Assembly (NCBI GenBank): GCA_050330195.1
Contig: JBHJOB010000049.1
Location: 1 to 64,000 of the forward strand
Source: JAHQVI01 sp050330195
Lineage (GTDB): Bacteria > Pseudomonadota > Alphaproteobacteria > Rhizobiales > Rhodomicrobiaceae
Direction: 5' to 3'
Length of the DNA stretch: 64,000 bases
The position numbers and the translations under genes were made by a program. Under the pieces are notes generated by a model. That model saw nothing but the letters and a program-made list of their open reading frames with translations. It had not been told where the DNA came from and did not search any database. Positions 1 through 8,283 of this stretch are shown one piece after another (positions within the stretch are counted from its first letter, which is position 1; each line of letters starts with the position of its first letter).

Positions 1-129
1 TCGTGGCATTTTCGCATCATCGGGTTCGGAAAAGATGTGCGATAGAGGCTGCCAACTTGATAATCCGGCGTGTGCTCGGCTAGCTAGCGTTAGTGGCTCG
101 CGGGCCGCTTAACCAGAGGAGAGAAGACC

Positions 130-267
130 ATGCAGGGTTTGAAGGGCGTTGTCGTCGTTGCGACGATCATTGCTGCCGCCGCTACGCTCGGCGCTTGCCG
201 TAAAGAAGTTGGCGGCGAGCCCCTGAAGCTTGGCGCTGCCGACGTCAACGTCGTAGTCGTCCGCTAA
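130..267 (+). CDS. Tiny predicted lipoprotein (45 aa)
   Basis: This is a 45-residue ORF preceded by an AGGAGAG ribosome binding site about 8 nt upstream of the ATG. The N-terminus carries one Lys and a hydrophobic run, followed by a lipobox (L-G-A-C, Cys at residue 23), so a mature lipoprotein of only about 23 residues would be made. The mature part (RKEVGGEPLKLG and a Val-rich tail) matches no family I recognise and is not an obvious entericidin. A strong intrinsic terminator follows within 35 nt, so it appears to be a monocistronic, expressed gene. Function unknown. Confidence 0.6.
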   Translation: MQGLKGVVVVATIIAAAATLGACRKEVGGEPLKLGAADVNVVVVR

Positions 268-299
268 TTCGCTTACCGCGATACGGGGCTAAGTTTGTT

Positions 300-346
300 A
301 AAACGCCGTGCGCCGGCTTTGCTGGTGTCCACGGCGTTTTTCTTTT
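300..346 (+). terminator. Rho-independent terminator after the small lipoprotein gene
   Basis: A perfect 10-bp stem (AAACGCCGTG with CACGGCGTTT) closes a loop of about 19 nt and runs directly into a T-rich tract (TTTTTCTTTT). It ends the transcript of the upstream small lipoprotein gene and separates it from pal. Confidence 0.85.
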
Positions 347-412
347 CGGCCCCTCTTCGCTTCTGCTATTCTAAATCCATATTTCTGATCGCAACAAAGA
401 CGTGCATAGTTA

Positions 413-432
413 AATTTTTTCGCGAAAAAATT
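413..432. repeat. Perfect 20-nt palindrome upstream of pal
   Basis: AATTTTTTCGCGAAAAAATT is an exact inverted repeat with no spacer, about 85 nt before the pal start codon. It could be an operator for a dimeric regulator or part of an AT-rich promoter region; the sequence does not decide which. No U-tract-linked hairpin oriented as a terminator is evident. Confidence 0.7.
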
Positions 433-515
433 GTATCGGCAGCCTCATTTCTAACCTACCGTTAACCACGGGAGCCGCACTTTCCCATTCGATTATTTGA
501 TTGAGGAGTGTGCCA

Positions 516-1046
516 ATGCCCCGTTCCCCGGCTCTGCGCCTTTTCGTTGCATTGAGCCTTGTACTTGCCGTGGCGGCCTGCTCGCGCAGCAACCCCATCA
601 GCAGCATCAATTCCGCCCAAACCGGCGGCGGCGGCGACGAGGACGGCCCGATCGTTCCGGGCACGCCGCGCGAATTCGCCACTAGGGTCGGCGATACGGT
701 GCTCTTCCTGACCGACAGCACCACGCTGACGCCCGAGGCTCAGCAGATCCTCACCACACAGGCTCAATGGCTGAATCAATATCCGCAATATCGCATCATC
801 GTCGAAGGCCATGCGGATGAGCGCGGCACCCGGGAATATAATATCGCCCTCGGCGCGCAGCGTGCCGTGAGCACCAGGCATTTCCTGATCGGCCGGGGGG
901 TTGAGGCCCAGCGCATTCGCACGCTCTCCTACGGTAAGGAGCGCCCGGTGGCGGTGTGCCCGAATATTTCCTGCTGGTCGCAAAACCGCCGCGCGGTCAC
1001 CGTCGTCGAGAATCCCGGCGCCGTAGCCAATTACGCGCCGCGCTGA
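516..1046 (+). CDS. pal: Peptidoglycan-associated lipoprotein Pal
   Basis: Pal is the outer-membrane lipoprotein of the Tol-Pal system; it binds peptidoglycan and helps constrict the envelope at division. The ATG at 516 is chosen over an upstream in-frame TTG because a GAGGAG ribosome binding site lies 7 nt before it and inside the longer frame. The protein has a lipoprotein signal with a V-A-A-C lipobox (Cys22) and a C-terminal OmpA-like domain with the GHADERGTREYN peptidoglycan-binding motif and the later LSYGKERPV segment. The length of 176 aa is normal for the family. The gene is not followed by cpoB/ybgF, its usual partner; a decayed transposase lies there instead. Confidence 0.95.
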   Translation: MPRSPALRLFVALSLVLAVAACSRSNPISSINSAQTGGGGDEDGPIVPGTPREFATRVGDTVLFLTDSTTLTPEAQQILTTQAQWLNQYPQYRIIVEGHADERGTREYNIALGAQRAVSTRHFLIGRGVEAQRIRTLSYGKERPVAVCPNISCWSQNRRAVTVVENPGAVANYAPR

Positions 1047-1139
1047 CTCGCCTTCCACCCCATGGCCTGCGCCTTCGCATGGCCGCATCAATTGAGATCG
1101 CCGCCGCGCCCGCCTGCCGGGGTTTGCCGTTGCTCCAGG

Positions 1140-1470
1140 TCACCGACTCATAAACCACATCCAGATTTGTGCGGCGGCGAGCTTGATTGCCGCGAGATAG
1201 TTGGCGTCGTGTTTTTCGAAGCGGGTCGCGATGGCTCTGCTGTGCTTCAGCTTGTTCAAGAAGCGCTCGATCAGATTGCGGTAGCGATCGAGGAAAGCAC
1301 TGAAAGCGAGCTTCCTCACGCGTCCTGGCATCGGCTCGATGTTGACCCAGGCGTCTGGGCCAACATGGCTTGGCGCAGGCTATCGCTGTCATCGGCCCTG
1401 GCCAGCAGGATCTGGCCAGGGCCGATGCCGCCCAGCATGTCGGCGGCGATTGGCTGACACTCCCGAACAC
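1140..1470 (-). pseudogene. IS5-family transposase remnant (C-terminal half, frameshifted)
   Basis: The last 50 or so codons read RYRNLIERFLNKLKHSRAIA and continue to an AANYLAAI-like helix, which is the DDE/IS5 C-terminal signature (R-N-L-I-E-R-F with catalytic Glu, then K-L-K, R-I/A-A-T-R). In a second frame just upstream lies MLGGIGPGQILLARADDSDS, the counterpart of the family's 'LLADKGYDAD' block, but the catalytic Asp region is altered and the two blocks are out of frame. No intact N-terminal half, terminal inverted repeats or target duplication were found. This is a degraded, non-functional insertion sequence fragment downstream of pal. Confidence 0.7.
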
Positions 1471-2019
1471 TACGGGCCGGCCACCACTTGCGCCCTCGGA
1501 ACGTTCGGTTCTGGCCGTCGCAGGATCCTCGCCATATTGCGGCGCCTGCTAAGGAAGATATCCCGACACTGACCCGATGGCCGGCGAGATCAACGGCGAC
1601 AAGGAGATCAAGAGCCGGAAGGACGGGCGCATCCACACCCACAGGCCGATGCGATCCGACCAACTCGGCGAAACCGGCACCACCGCGAACGAAGCCTCGT
1701 TCAATGTGCTCGATGAACTGCGCGATGCGCAGATTCTGACGGTGCTGCACAGCGATTCGGGCCGGGTGGAATTCGGCAGCGATGGCTTCGCCATCCACCG
1801 TTCACCTGGCGGCGGAGCACGGACAGGCGGCGCCGCGCCCGTTCGAGGAGGTGGCCGGGTTCACTGTCTCGGACAACCGTGTCTGGAACAGGAACCCGCA
1901 ATCGCAAAATACCGGGCAGCCGGAGAATCCGCAGGCGGTCGAGCCTATCTCGGCGAGGTGGCTTCACGCGCGGGAGTCCATTCTCAGGGAATTGCGGGAA
2001 TCATCCCATCGCGCAAAAA
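1471..2019. other. Gap with no assignable gene
   Basis: These ~550 nt sit between the transposase remnant and the slipin gene. Open frames exist on both strands, but none has a convincing ribosome binding site or family resemblance. The stretch probably belongs to the same decayed mobile region, but this is inference. Confidence 0.4.
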
Positions 2020-3201
2020 TCAGCCCGTTTTGCCATCCGGCTTCGCTGCGGCCAGCTCGCCGTCAATCGTATACAGCTTGCTGAGCAGCGCCTCGAAGCC
2101 GCCGCCCGTCCCACCTGTATGCAGGTCGATGCGGCCGACCTTTTCCACCAGCTTTTCCAGCGCCTCCAGCTCTTTCAGACGCAAGAGCAGCGGGTTGTTT
2201 TCCATCAGCTTGGCGGTGTTGAGCAGCGAGCGCGTGGCGGCGGTCTCCTCATGGCGGCGGATGAGATTGGCCTTGGCCACGCGCTCCGCCTCCACCACCT
2301 TGTTCAGCAGCTCGCGAATGTCGCCCGGCAGGATCACGTCCTTGACGCCGATCTCGCCGATTTCGGCGCCCAGCGCCTTCACCCGGTCCGCCACATAGCC
2401 GCGAACCTCCCGGTCGATGGTGTCGCGGGCGGCCAGAATGTCGTCGAGCGTGCGGGTGGCCACGGCCTCGCGGATGGCGAACTGCACCAGCCGGTAAATC
2501 GTGTTGGACAGATCCGCCGCGCTGGTGGCCGCCAGCACCGGGACGATGACGCGGTAGAAGGCCGTCAGCGTGACGCGGATCGCAACACGGTCCTTGGTGA
2601 GGATTTCCTGCGCCGTCACCTCCAGCGGCGTCGGCCGCAGGTCGATCTTGGGCAGGCGCACGGTGCGGCCCACCGCCCAGAAGGCGTGATGGCCAGCGCC
2701 CAACCTTTCGCGCAGTTCGCCATCGACGATCAGCAGCGCCGCCTCATGGGCCTCCACCACGGCCTGGACGATGATGGGGTTGCGCGCCGCATCGATCTTG
2801 TTGAGATGACGCCGCGCCACGCGCATACCCTCCGCCGTCTCGATCATCTCGACATCGACATGGGTCAGCGTCTTCCAGAAGGCGCGGGTGGAGTTCGGCA
2901 GCACGACATGCTTGGGGTCGCCGTCGAAGGAGACGATGGCCACCTGGGTCGGCCCGGTCTGGACGATGGCGAAATGCTCGGTGGCAAGGTCTGGATGGGT
3001 TTTCTCCAGCGCGCGGGCGCGCTCCGGCGGCAGCTCGGCGCGCATCACCTTGAAGATCTCGGCGGACAATTCCTTGCGGGGATCGAAGGCGGTATATTTG
3101 CCCGGCCCGAGCAGGCGAACGAATGTGCCGTTCCGCGTCAGCAGCGCGCGTTCGTCGTCCTTGATGACGGCCTCATAGCCGAAAAAGCCGCGACGGGCCA
3201 T
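2020..3201 (-). CDS. Slipin / SPFH (band 7) domain protein
   Basis: This is a 393-aa member of the stomatin/prohibitin/flotillin/HflK (SPFH) superfamily, slipin branch, thought to scaffold membrane microdomains. The N-terminal part (FGYEAVIKDDERALLTRNG) and the central band-7 region (LPKIDLRPTPLEVTAQEILT, then the RVTLTAFYRV strand) are typical, followed by a coiled-coil helix rich in Glu/Ala/Arg after GVKDVILPGDIRELLNKVV. No N-terminal transmembrane helix is evident, so membrane attachment must be peripheral or through partners. A G-rich ribosome binding site precedes the ATG. No NfeD-type partner gene is adjacent, unlike many slipin loci. Confidence 0.85.
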   Translation of the reverse strand: MARRGFFGYEAVIKDDERALLTRNGTFVRLLGPGKYTAFDPRKELSAEIFKVMRAELPPERARALEKTHPDLATEHFAIVQTGPTQVAIVSFDGDPKHVVLPNSTRAFWKTLTHVDVEMIETAEGMRVARRHLNKIDAARNPIIVQAVVEAHEAALLIVDGELRERLGAGHHAFWAVGRTVRLPKIDLRPTPLEVTAQEILTKDRVAIRVTLTAFYRVIVPVLAATSAADLSNTIYRLVQFAIREAVATRTLDDILAARDTIDREVRGYVADRVKALGAEIGEIGVKDVILPGDIRELLNKVVEAERVAKANLIRRHEETAATRSLLNTAKLMENNPLLLRLKELEALEKLVEKVGRIDLHTGGTGGGFEALLSKLYTIDGELAAAKPDGKTG

Positions 3202-3540
3202 GATGCAGTCCCCCCCAGAGAATGAGCTAACCGCGCATATCTAAAGCAAAATTAATCTGTACTGAAGATGAAAGGTTGCCGAGGCCGACGCGGCATTACG
3301 GAAAAGGTTGCCGGCGGCGTCCCACGCTGTGAGTCGCGGGCGGGGGCTTCAGCCCGGCCGCGCCGCCATCCGCGCCAGGTTGCGGCCATGGGCCCGCCGA
3401 GGCGGTGCGCCATGCCGGAGCCTGGGCTCAGGCTTTGCGGGCGGGCGGTATCCACCCTCGCGCAAGGCGTCTCAAGCGCTGCCCCGCCTTCGGCCGAAGC
3501 CTCCAGCAGGGCCGGGAAGCCGCCGGCTCCCTGCATGCTG
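3202..3540. other. GC-rich intergenic region with no gene
   Basis: About 340 nt between the slipin start and the tRNA-like sequences. It is very GC-rich with short direct and inverted GC motifs, but no ORF with a ribosome binding site and no recognisable RNA were found. It should contain the slipin promoter, although no confident -35/-10 pair was seen. Confidence 0.4.
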
Positions 3541-3612
3541 TTTTGACCTTGGAGTCGAACCAAGTACCGTTGGATTATGAGTCCAATGCTCTACCCAATG
3601 AGCTAGTCGTGG
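3541..3612 (-). tRNA. tRNA-like sequence, anticodon CAT (Met/Ile-type), acceptor stem defective
   Basis: On the minus strand the D-arm (GCTC/GAGC), anticodon arm (TTGGA-CTCATAA-TCCAA), 5-nt variable loop (CGGTA) and T-arm (CTTGG-TTCGACT-CCAAG) all fold canonically, giving anticodon CAT. The acceptor stem does not: the 3' strand is GTCAAAA but the expected 5' strand is CCACGAC, so only the three base pairs next to the body form. No CCA is encoded. Its 5' end overlaps the 3' TCCA of the neighbouring tRNA-like sequence by 3 nt. It may be a tRNA pseudogene or part of an unusual structured RNA; a working tRNA is less likely. Confidence 0.5.
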
Positions 3613-3681
3613 AGAAGCTGGAGGGCCTCGAACCCCCGACCTCCGGTTGCCCGGCAGGACTGCCCGATAGCTGACAGCCTC
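3610..3681 (-). ncRNA. tRNA-like element with encoded CCA and a GNRA-looped hairpin instead of an anticodon arm
   Basis: A 72-nt minus-strand element has a complete 7-bp acceptor stem (GAGGCTG with CAGCTTC, one G-U), a TCCA 3' end and a 5-bp T-arm with a TTCGAGG loop. Between them, where D and anticodon arms belong, it has a weak 3-bp D-like arm and a hairpin CCTgCCGG-GCAA-CCGGAGG whose loop is a GNRA tetraloop, so there is no anticodon loop. The GAGGCTG/CAGCTTC ends resemble those of tmRNA, but the spacing and lack of a tag ORF argue against ssrA. It may be a degenerate tRNA or a tRNA mimic. Confidence 0.45.
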
Positions 3682-3832
3682 GTTTTTGGCGCTGCAAGAC
3701 GCGGAACACGCCACCGCAAAGCGGCGCGCGCCAGCCGGGTCTCGGAGAGCCCGGACACATGGCGTGCCTGTAGCAGGGCGATCTTATCGCGCCGCCGATG
3801 AATGGCGCCAGAGGGAATTTTCGCTTACGGAT

Positions 3833-4114
3833 TCAATCGGATTTGCGGTCGGAATGCCCGAGATCGCGATCCGGGGCGATGCGGTCGCGAAGGCGCTGTT
3901 TAAGCTCCTTCAGCTCGGGGAATCGCCCCTCAGCTTTACGCGACCAGACCACCTCGCCGCCGAGCCTCACCTCGAAAACACCGCCCATGCCGGGAATGAG
4001 CATCACCCCGCCCAACTCATCTTCGAAGGTCGTCAGCAACTCCTGCGCCGTCCAGGCCGCGCGCATCATCCAGCGGCACTGGCGGCAATATTCGATCTCG
4101 GCAATCGGGTGCAT
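3833..4114 (-). CDS. SelT/SelW/SelH (Rdx) family protein
   Basis: This is a 93-aa thioredoxin-fold protein of the SelW-like Rdx family, proposed to act in thiol redox. The family's N-terminal CxxC appears as Y-C-R-Q-C-R-W near residue 10, with both positions Cys rather than selenocysteine. The family core then follows: AQELLTTFEDELGG, a V-F-E-V strand, and a Phe-Pro-Glu-Leu-Lys-Glu-Leu-Lys helix. I start the protein at the Met just before the conserved IEY-C segment; another in-frame ATG lies 33 nt upstream, and neither has a strong ribosome binding site. It is transcribed away from the trehalose operon. Confidence 0.8.
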   Translation of the reverse strand: MHPIAEIEYCRQCRWMMRAAWTAQELLTTFEDELGGVMLIPGMGGVFEVRLGGEVVWSRKAEGRFPELKELKQRLRDRIAPDRDLGHSDRKSD

Positions 4115-4373
4115 GATCGTTCGGCCCGCTTTTCTCCACATAGTCATAGTTCATGTTGAGTTCGGCGCAAACACGTTGAAGCCCTGGGACTGGCGCGCTA
4201 GTAGTGGCCGCCCGTTACGATATTTCTCAAGGCGCGCTCGCCCGGCGGCTTGGTGTCGCGGTCTCGGGAGCCGGCTTATTTGGATCGGTTGCGCCGATCA
4301 AGTTTTCCGCATTGCGTATGACGCCCATATCAGGCGTTGCTTTTGATCATCCTTTTGCGCTGTCGAGCTGCCC

Positions 4374-5120
4374 ATGTCCCTTCCCGATCCAAGCGACGCT
4401 AAGAATTACGCCCTGTTCTTCGATTTCGACGGCACGCTCGCCGATATCGTCGAGCGGCCCGAAGATGTCGAGGTTACCGACGGGACGAGGGCGGCGCTCA
4501 CCGAACTGCACCGCGTGCTGGAAGGCGCTGTGGCCATCGTCACCGGTCGCGACATTTCCACCATCGACCGTTTTCTCGCACCCGTGGAGCTGCCGATTGC
4601 CGGGGTCCATGGGCTGACGCGGCGCGATGTGAACGGCCATATCCACCACCCCGAATTTGACGCAGCCTCGCTCGCCGTCGTCGAGGCCAAGCTGTCGCCC
4701 CTGGTGGAGCAGGAAGACGGGCTGCTGCTGGAGCCGAAACAGGGTGCGGTGGCGCTGCATTACCGGCTGCGGCCCGAGCTGGAAAGCGTTTGCCTGGAGG
4801 CGATGGAGAAGGCCGTGAACGGCACGCCATCCGTCCATGTCAGACGCGGCAAGATGGTAATCGAGGCCATCGGCCATCCCAGCGACAAGGGCTCGGCCAT
4901 CGAAAGCTTTCTCGCCGAGCCGCCCTTTGCCGGACGCCGGCCGGTCTTTGCCGGCGACGATCTGACGGATGAGGACGGCTTCGCCGCCGTAAACCGCCTT
5001 AGCGGCATTTCCATCAAGGTGGGCCTTGGCGACACCCAGGCGCTCTATCGCGTCCGGGATCGCGAGGAACTCTTATCCTGGCTCAACGCTATCATTCAAA
5101 AAATAGGACATCGCCCGTGA
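4374..5120 (+). CDS. otsB: Trehalose-6-phosphate phosphatase
   Basis: OtsB removes phosphate from trehalose 6-phosphate to give trehalose. The 248-aa protein is a HAD-superfamily phosphatase: motif I is DFDGTL (nucleophile Asp17, acid Asp19), motif II is in IVTGR, and the last motif is FAGDDLTDEDGF, with a small cap domain between. The ATG lacks a strong ribosome binding site. Its TGA overlaps the GTG of the next gene, so it is translationally linked to the GH15 enzyme and, through it, to otsA. Having otsB first and separated from otsA by a glycosidase is less common than otsBA. Confidence 0.93.
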   Translation: MSLPDPSDAKNYALFFDFDGTLADIVERPEDVEVTDGTRAALTELHRVLEGAVAIVTGRDISTIDRFLAPVELPIAGVHGLTRRDVNGHIHHPEFDAASLAVVEAKLSPLVEQEDGLLLEPKQGAVALHYRLRPELESVCLEAMEKAVNGTPSVHVRRGKMVIEAIGHPSDKGSAIESFLAEPPFAGRRPVFAGDDLTDEDGFAAVNRLSGISIKVGLGDTQALYRVRDREELLSWLNAIIQKIGHRP

Positions 5121-6898
5121 GCAATCTTGACGTCGGCATCATCGGAAATTGCGGCATCGCCGCGCTTGTGGACAAGCAGGCCAACATCACCTGGTGCTGC
5201 CTGCCCCGCTTCGACCGCGATCCGGTGTTCCACGCCATATTGGGCAGCCCGAAGGAGGCACCGGGCGAAGGCGTGTTCGCCATCGAGCTGGAGGATTTCG
5301 TCTCCAGCGAGCAGGTCTATCTGCCGAATACCGCAATTCTGAAGACCACGCTGCACGGCCGCAGCGGTTCGGTGCAAGTCATCGATTTCATTCCGCGTTT
5401 CTATTGGCGGGACCGTGCTTTCCGCCCGCAAATGCTTATTCGCCGATTAATGCCGGTGAGCGGCAGTCCGCGCGTGCGAATCCGGGTGAAACCGAGGTTC
5501 GAATATGGTAATATCGCACCGAATGTTACCGTTGGCTCCAACCATATTCGCTATGCTGGACCGAAATTTGCCATTCGCCTGACAACGGACACCCCGATCG
5601 ATTATATTCTTGACGAAACTTCGTTTAATCTCGCCGAACAGGTAAATCTAGTTATCGGGCCCGATGAGACGCTGACGGAGGGCCCGGTCGAAACTGCGAT
5701 AAACTACGAGGAGCGGACTCAGCTCTATTGGCGCAACTGGGTGCACAGGCTGGCCCTGCCCGCCGAGTGGCAGGATGCGGTGATCCGCGCGGCCATCACC
5801 TTGAAGCTGTGCAATTACGAACCGACCGGTGCAATTGTGGCGGCCCTGACGACCAGCATACCGGAAGCGGCGGAAACGGAACGGAACTGGGATTACCGCT
5901 ATTGCTGGATCAGGGACGCGCTTTTCGTCGTCCGTGCGCTCAACAGCCTGTCGGCGGTCAAGACGCTGGAGAATTATTTCCGCTGGATCATGAATATCGT
6001 CGCCACCGCCCGGGATCATCACCTCCAGCCGGTCTATGGCGTGGGCCTTGAAAGCCAGCTCACCGAAACCTTCGTCGACCTGCCCGGCTACCGCAATTTC
6101 GGCCCCGTGCGCGTCGGCAACCAAGCTTATGAACATTTCCAGCACGACACATACGGCAATCTGGTGCTTGGCGCATCGCAAGCCTTCTTCGATCAGCGGC
6201 TGTTCGCGCCCGCCGGCATCGATGATTTCAAGAAGCTCGAATTCGCCGGCGAGCAGTCCTTTGCGCTCTACGACAAGCCCGATGCCGGCATGTGGGAGCT
6301 GCGCCACCGCGCCCGCGTCCACACCTCCTCTTCGGTGATGTGCTGGGCCGCCTGCGACCGGCTCGCCAAGATCGCCACGCATCTGGGGCTTGCCGACCGC
6401 GCAACGCTGTGGCGTGAACGCGCGGACCAGATAAAGGCGACGATCCTGGCGCGCGCCTGGTCGGAAAAGCGGCAGGCCTTCGTGGAAAGCTTCGAGGGCG
6501 AACATATGGATGCGAGCATTCTGCTCATGAGCGAAGTCGGCTTCATCGACCCGAAGGATGAGCGCTTCCTGAAGACTCTGGAGCGCGTGGAGGAAGTGCT
6601 CGGACGCGGCCCCTACATGATGCGCTACGAGGCGCCGGACGATTTCGGCATGCCCAAGACGGCCTTCAATGTGTGCGCATTCTGGCGTGTCGATGCATTG
6701 TCCCGCGTCGGCCAGAGAGAGAAGGCGCGCGAAATTTTCGAAGCACTTCTGGAAACGCGCAATCATCTTGGGCTAATGTCGGAAGATACCGATCCTGTGA
6801 CGGGAGAGCCTTGGGGCAATTTCCCGCAGACCTATTCGATGGTCGGGATTATCAACGGGGCGGTGCGTCTTTCACGCCCCTGGGAAGGAGTGGTATGA
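5117..6898 (+). CDS. Glycoside hydrolase family 15 (glucoamylase/trehalase-like)
   Basis: This 593-aa cytoplasmic protein (no signal peptide) has the full GH15 layout: an N-terminal beta-domain starting G-I-I-G-N-C-G-I-A-A-L-V, then an (alpha/alpha)6 barrel with the general acid/base region NWDYRYCWIRDALF and a C-terminal region ending TYSMVGIINGAVRLSRPW. GH15 members hydrolyse alpha-1,4-glucans or, in a trehalase subgroup, trehalose. The position between otsB and otsA, with glucokinase downstream, favours trehalase, but substrate cannot be read from sequence alone. The start is a GTG overlapping the otsB stop; its own TGA overlaps the otsA ATG. Confidence 0.9.
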   Translation: MSNLDVGIIGNCGIAALVDKQANITWCCLPRFDRDPVFHAILGSPKEAPGEGVFAIELEDFVSSEQVYLPNTAILKTTLHGRSGSVQVIDFIPRFYWRDRAFRPQMLIRRLMPVSGSPRVRIRVKPRFEYGNIAPNVTVGSNHIRYAGPKFAIRLTTDTPIDYILDETSFNLAEQVNLVIGPDETLTEGPVETAINYEERTQLYWRNWVHRLALPAEWQDAVIRAAITLKLCNYEPTGAIVAALTTSIPEAAETERNWDYRYCWIRDALFVVRALNSLSAVKTLENYFRWIMNIVATARDHHLQPVYGVGLESQLTETFVDLPGYRNFGPVRVGNQAYEHFQHDTYGNLVLGASQAFFDQRLFAPAGIDDFKKLEFAGEQSFALYDKPDAGMWELRHRARVHTSSSVMCWAACDRLAKIATHLGLADRATLWRERADQIKATILARAWSEKRQAFVESFEGEHMDASILLMSEVGFIDPKDERFLKTLERVEEVLGRGPYMMRYEAPDDFGMPKTAFNVCAFWRVDALSRVGQREKAREIFEALLETRNHLGLMSEDTDPVTGEPWGNFPQTYSMVGIINGAVRLSRPWEGVV

Positions 6899-8283
6899 GC
6901 AGGCTGGTCGTCGTATCCAACCGCGTTGCCTATCTGGAGAAGGAAAGCAAATCCGGGGGCCTTGCGGTTGCTCTCGGCGACACGCTTCGTCAGACGGGCG
7001 GGCTCTGGTTCGGATGGGACGGCAATGTCGTCGACGACGACGCGAAGATTTCCGTCAATACGGTGCGGGACGAAAGCGTCACCGTCGCCACCATTCCGCT
7101 CACCGAGCGCGATTATCACGACTATTATGTCGGCTTCGCCAATCAGGTTCTATGGCCCGCCTGCCATTACCGGCTCGATCTCGTCAGCTTTGAAACGCCC
7201 TATTTCGACGGCTATCGCCGCGTCAACGCGCGCTTCGCCGACGCGCTGACCAAGCTCCTGGAACCCGACGATATCGTCTGGGTCCACGATTACCATCTCT
7301 TCTCGCTCGCCTCGGAACTCCGCTCACGCGGCGCAAAACAGAAGATCGGCTTTTTCCTGCACATCCCGTTTCCGCCGCCCGGCGTGCTGCTCGCCGTGCC
7401 GGTGCATCAATGGCTGGTCAAATCGCTGTTCGCCTATGACATCATCGGCTTCCAGACCAATGCCGACGTCATCAATTTCCAGCGTTTCGTCAGCGAGCAC
7501 ATCAACGGCACGATCGGCGAGAACGGGCAAGTCACCGCATTCGGCCGCACTGTCCTCGCGCGCGCCTTTCCCATCGGCATCGACGTGCCGAGCTTTGCCC
7601 AGCTTGCCCACACTCCGGCCGCCGACGACATCATCGAACGTCTCAACCGGCGCAATATAGCGCGGTCCCATGTTGTCGGCGTCGATCGTCTCGATTATTC
7701 CAAGGGCCTGCCCGAACGGCTGAAGGCGTTCCACCGGCTGCTTGAGCTTTATCCGGACAAGCAGAAAACCGTGACCCTGATGCAGATTGCGCCGCCAACT
7801 CGGGAAGATGTGGCCGCCTATGCGGATATCCGCGAGGAACTGGAGCAGATGTCCGGCGCGATCAATGGCGAGTTCGGCGATTTCGACTGGACGCCCGTGC
7901 GCTACATTCACCGCAACATTCCCCGCGACCAGCTTGCTGCCCTGTTCCGGGGCTCCCGCGTCGGATTGGTGACCCCGTTGCGCGACGGCATGAATCTGGT
8001 CGCGAAGGAATATGTCGCCGCGCAGGAAGCCGACAATCCCGGCGTGCTCGTGCTGTCGCGTTTTGCCGGAGCCGCCGAGGATCTTCAGGAGGCCTTGATC
8101 GTTAACCCTTACGACATTGACGATATTGCCCACGCGATGGAGCAGGCTTTGAACATGCCGATCGATGAACGCATCGAGCGTCACCGGGCACTGGATGCGC
8201 GGGTCAGGAAGAATGACGCAACGCATTGGCGCAAGACATTTCTGGCGGCTCTCGCGCCCGACAATCCGGAGGTTTTGACGTGA
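6895..8283 (+). CDS. otsA: Trehalose-6-phosphate synthase
   Basis: OtsA joins UDP-glucose (or another NDP-glucose) to glucose 6-phosphate to form trehalose 6-phosphate. The 462-aa GT20 protein starts RLVVVSNR and has the expected HDYHLF, GVDRLDYSKGLPERL and PLRDGMNLVAKEYVA motifs that bind the sugar nucleotide and acceptor. The ATG at 6895 overlaps the previous stop and has a GGAAGGAG ribosome binding site, so I reject a longer upstream frame. It is the third gene of the otsB-GH15-otsA-glk operon, and its stop overlaps the GTG of glk. Confidence 0.95.
   Translation: MSRLVVVSNRVAYLEKESKSGGLAVALGDTLRQTGGLWFGWDGNVVDDDAKISVNTVRDESVTVATIPLTERDYHDYYVGFANQVLWPACHYRLDLVSFETPYFDGYRRVNARFADALTKLLEPDDIVWVHDYHLFSLASELRSRGAKQKIGFFLHIPFPPPGVLLAVPVHQWLVKSLFAYDIIGFQTNADVINFQRFVSEHINGTIGENGQVTAFGRTVLARAFPIGIDVPSFAQLAHTPAADDIIERLNRRNIARSHVVGVDRLDYSKGLPERLKAFHRLLELYPDKQKTVTLMQIAPPTREDVAAYADIREELEQMSGAINGEFGDFDWTPVRYIHRNIPRDQLAALFRGSRVGLVTPLRDGMNLVAKEYVAAQEADNPGVLVLSRFAGAAEDLQEALIVNPYDIDDIAHAMEQALNMPIDERIERHRALDARVRKNDATHWRKTFLAALAPDNPEVLT

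Noticed and set aside
1879..3225. 448-codon open frame opposite the slipin gene
   Set aside because: Antisense to the slipin gene, whose SPFH domain is clear; no support for coding on the other strand.
3541..3612. Pyrrolysine or selenocysteine tRNA
   Set aside because: The anticodon is CAT, the D and variable loops are normal, and neither a longer acceptor (tRNA-Sec) nor the shortened loops of tRNA-Pyl are present.
3610..3681. tmRNA (ssrA), because of the GAGGCTG...CAGCTTC-TCCA ends
   Set aside because: Only 72 nt lie between the ends, there is no tag ORF and no pseudoknots, and the permuted two-piece alphaproteobacterial form would have the opposite order.
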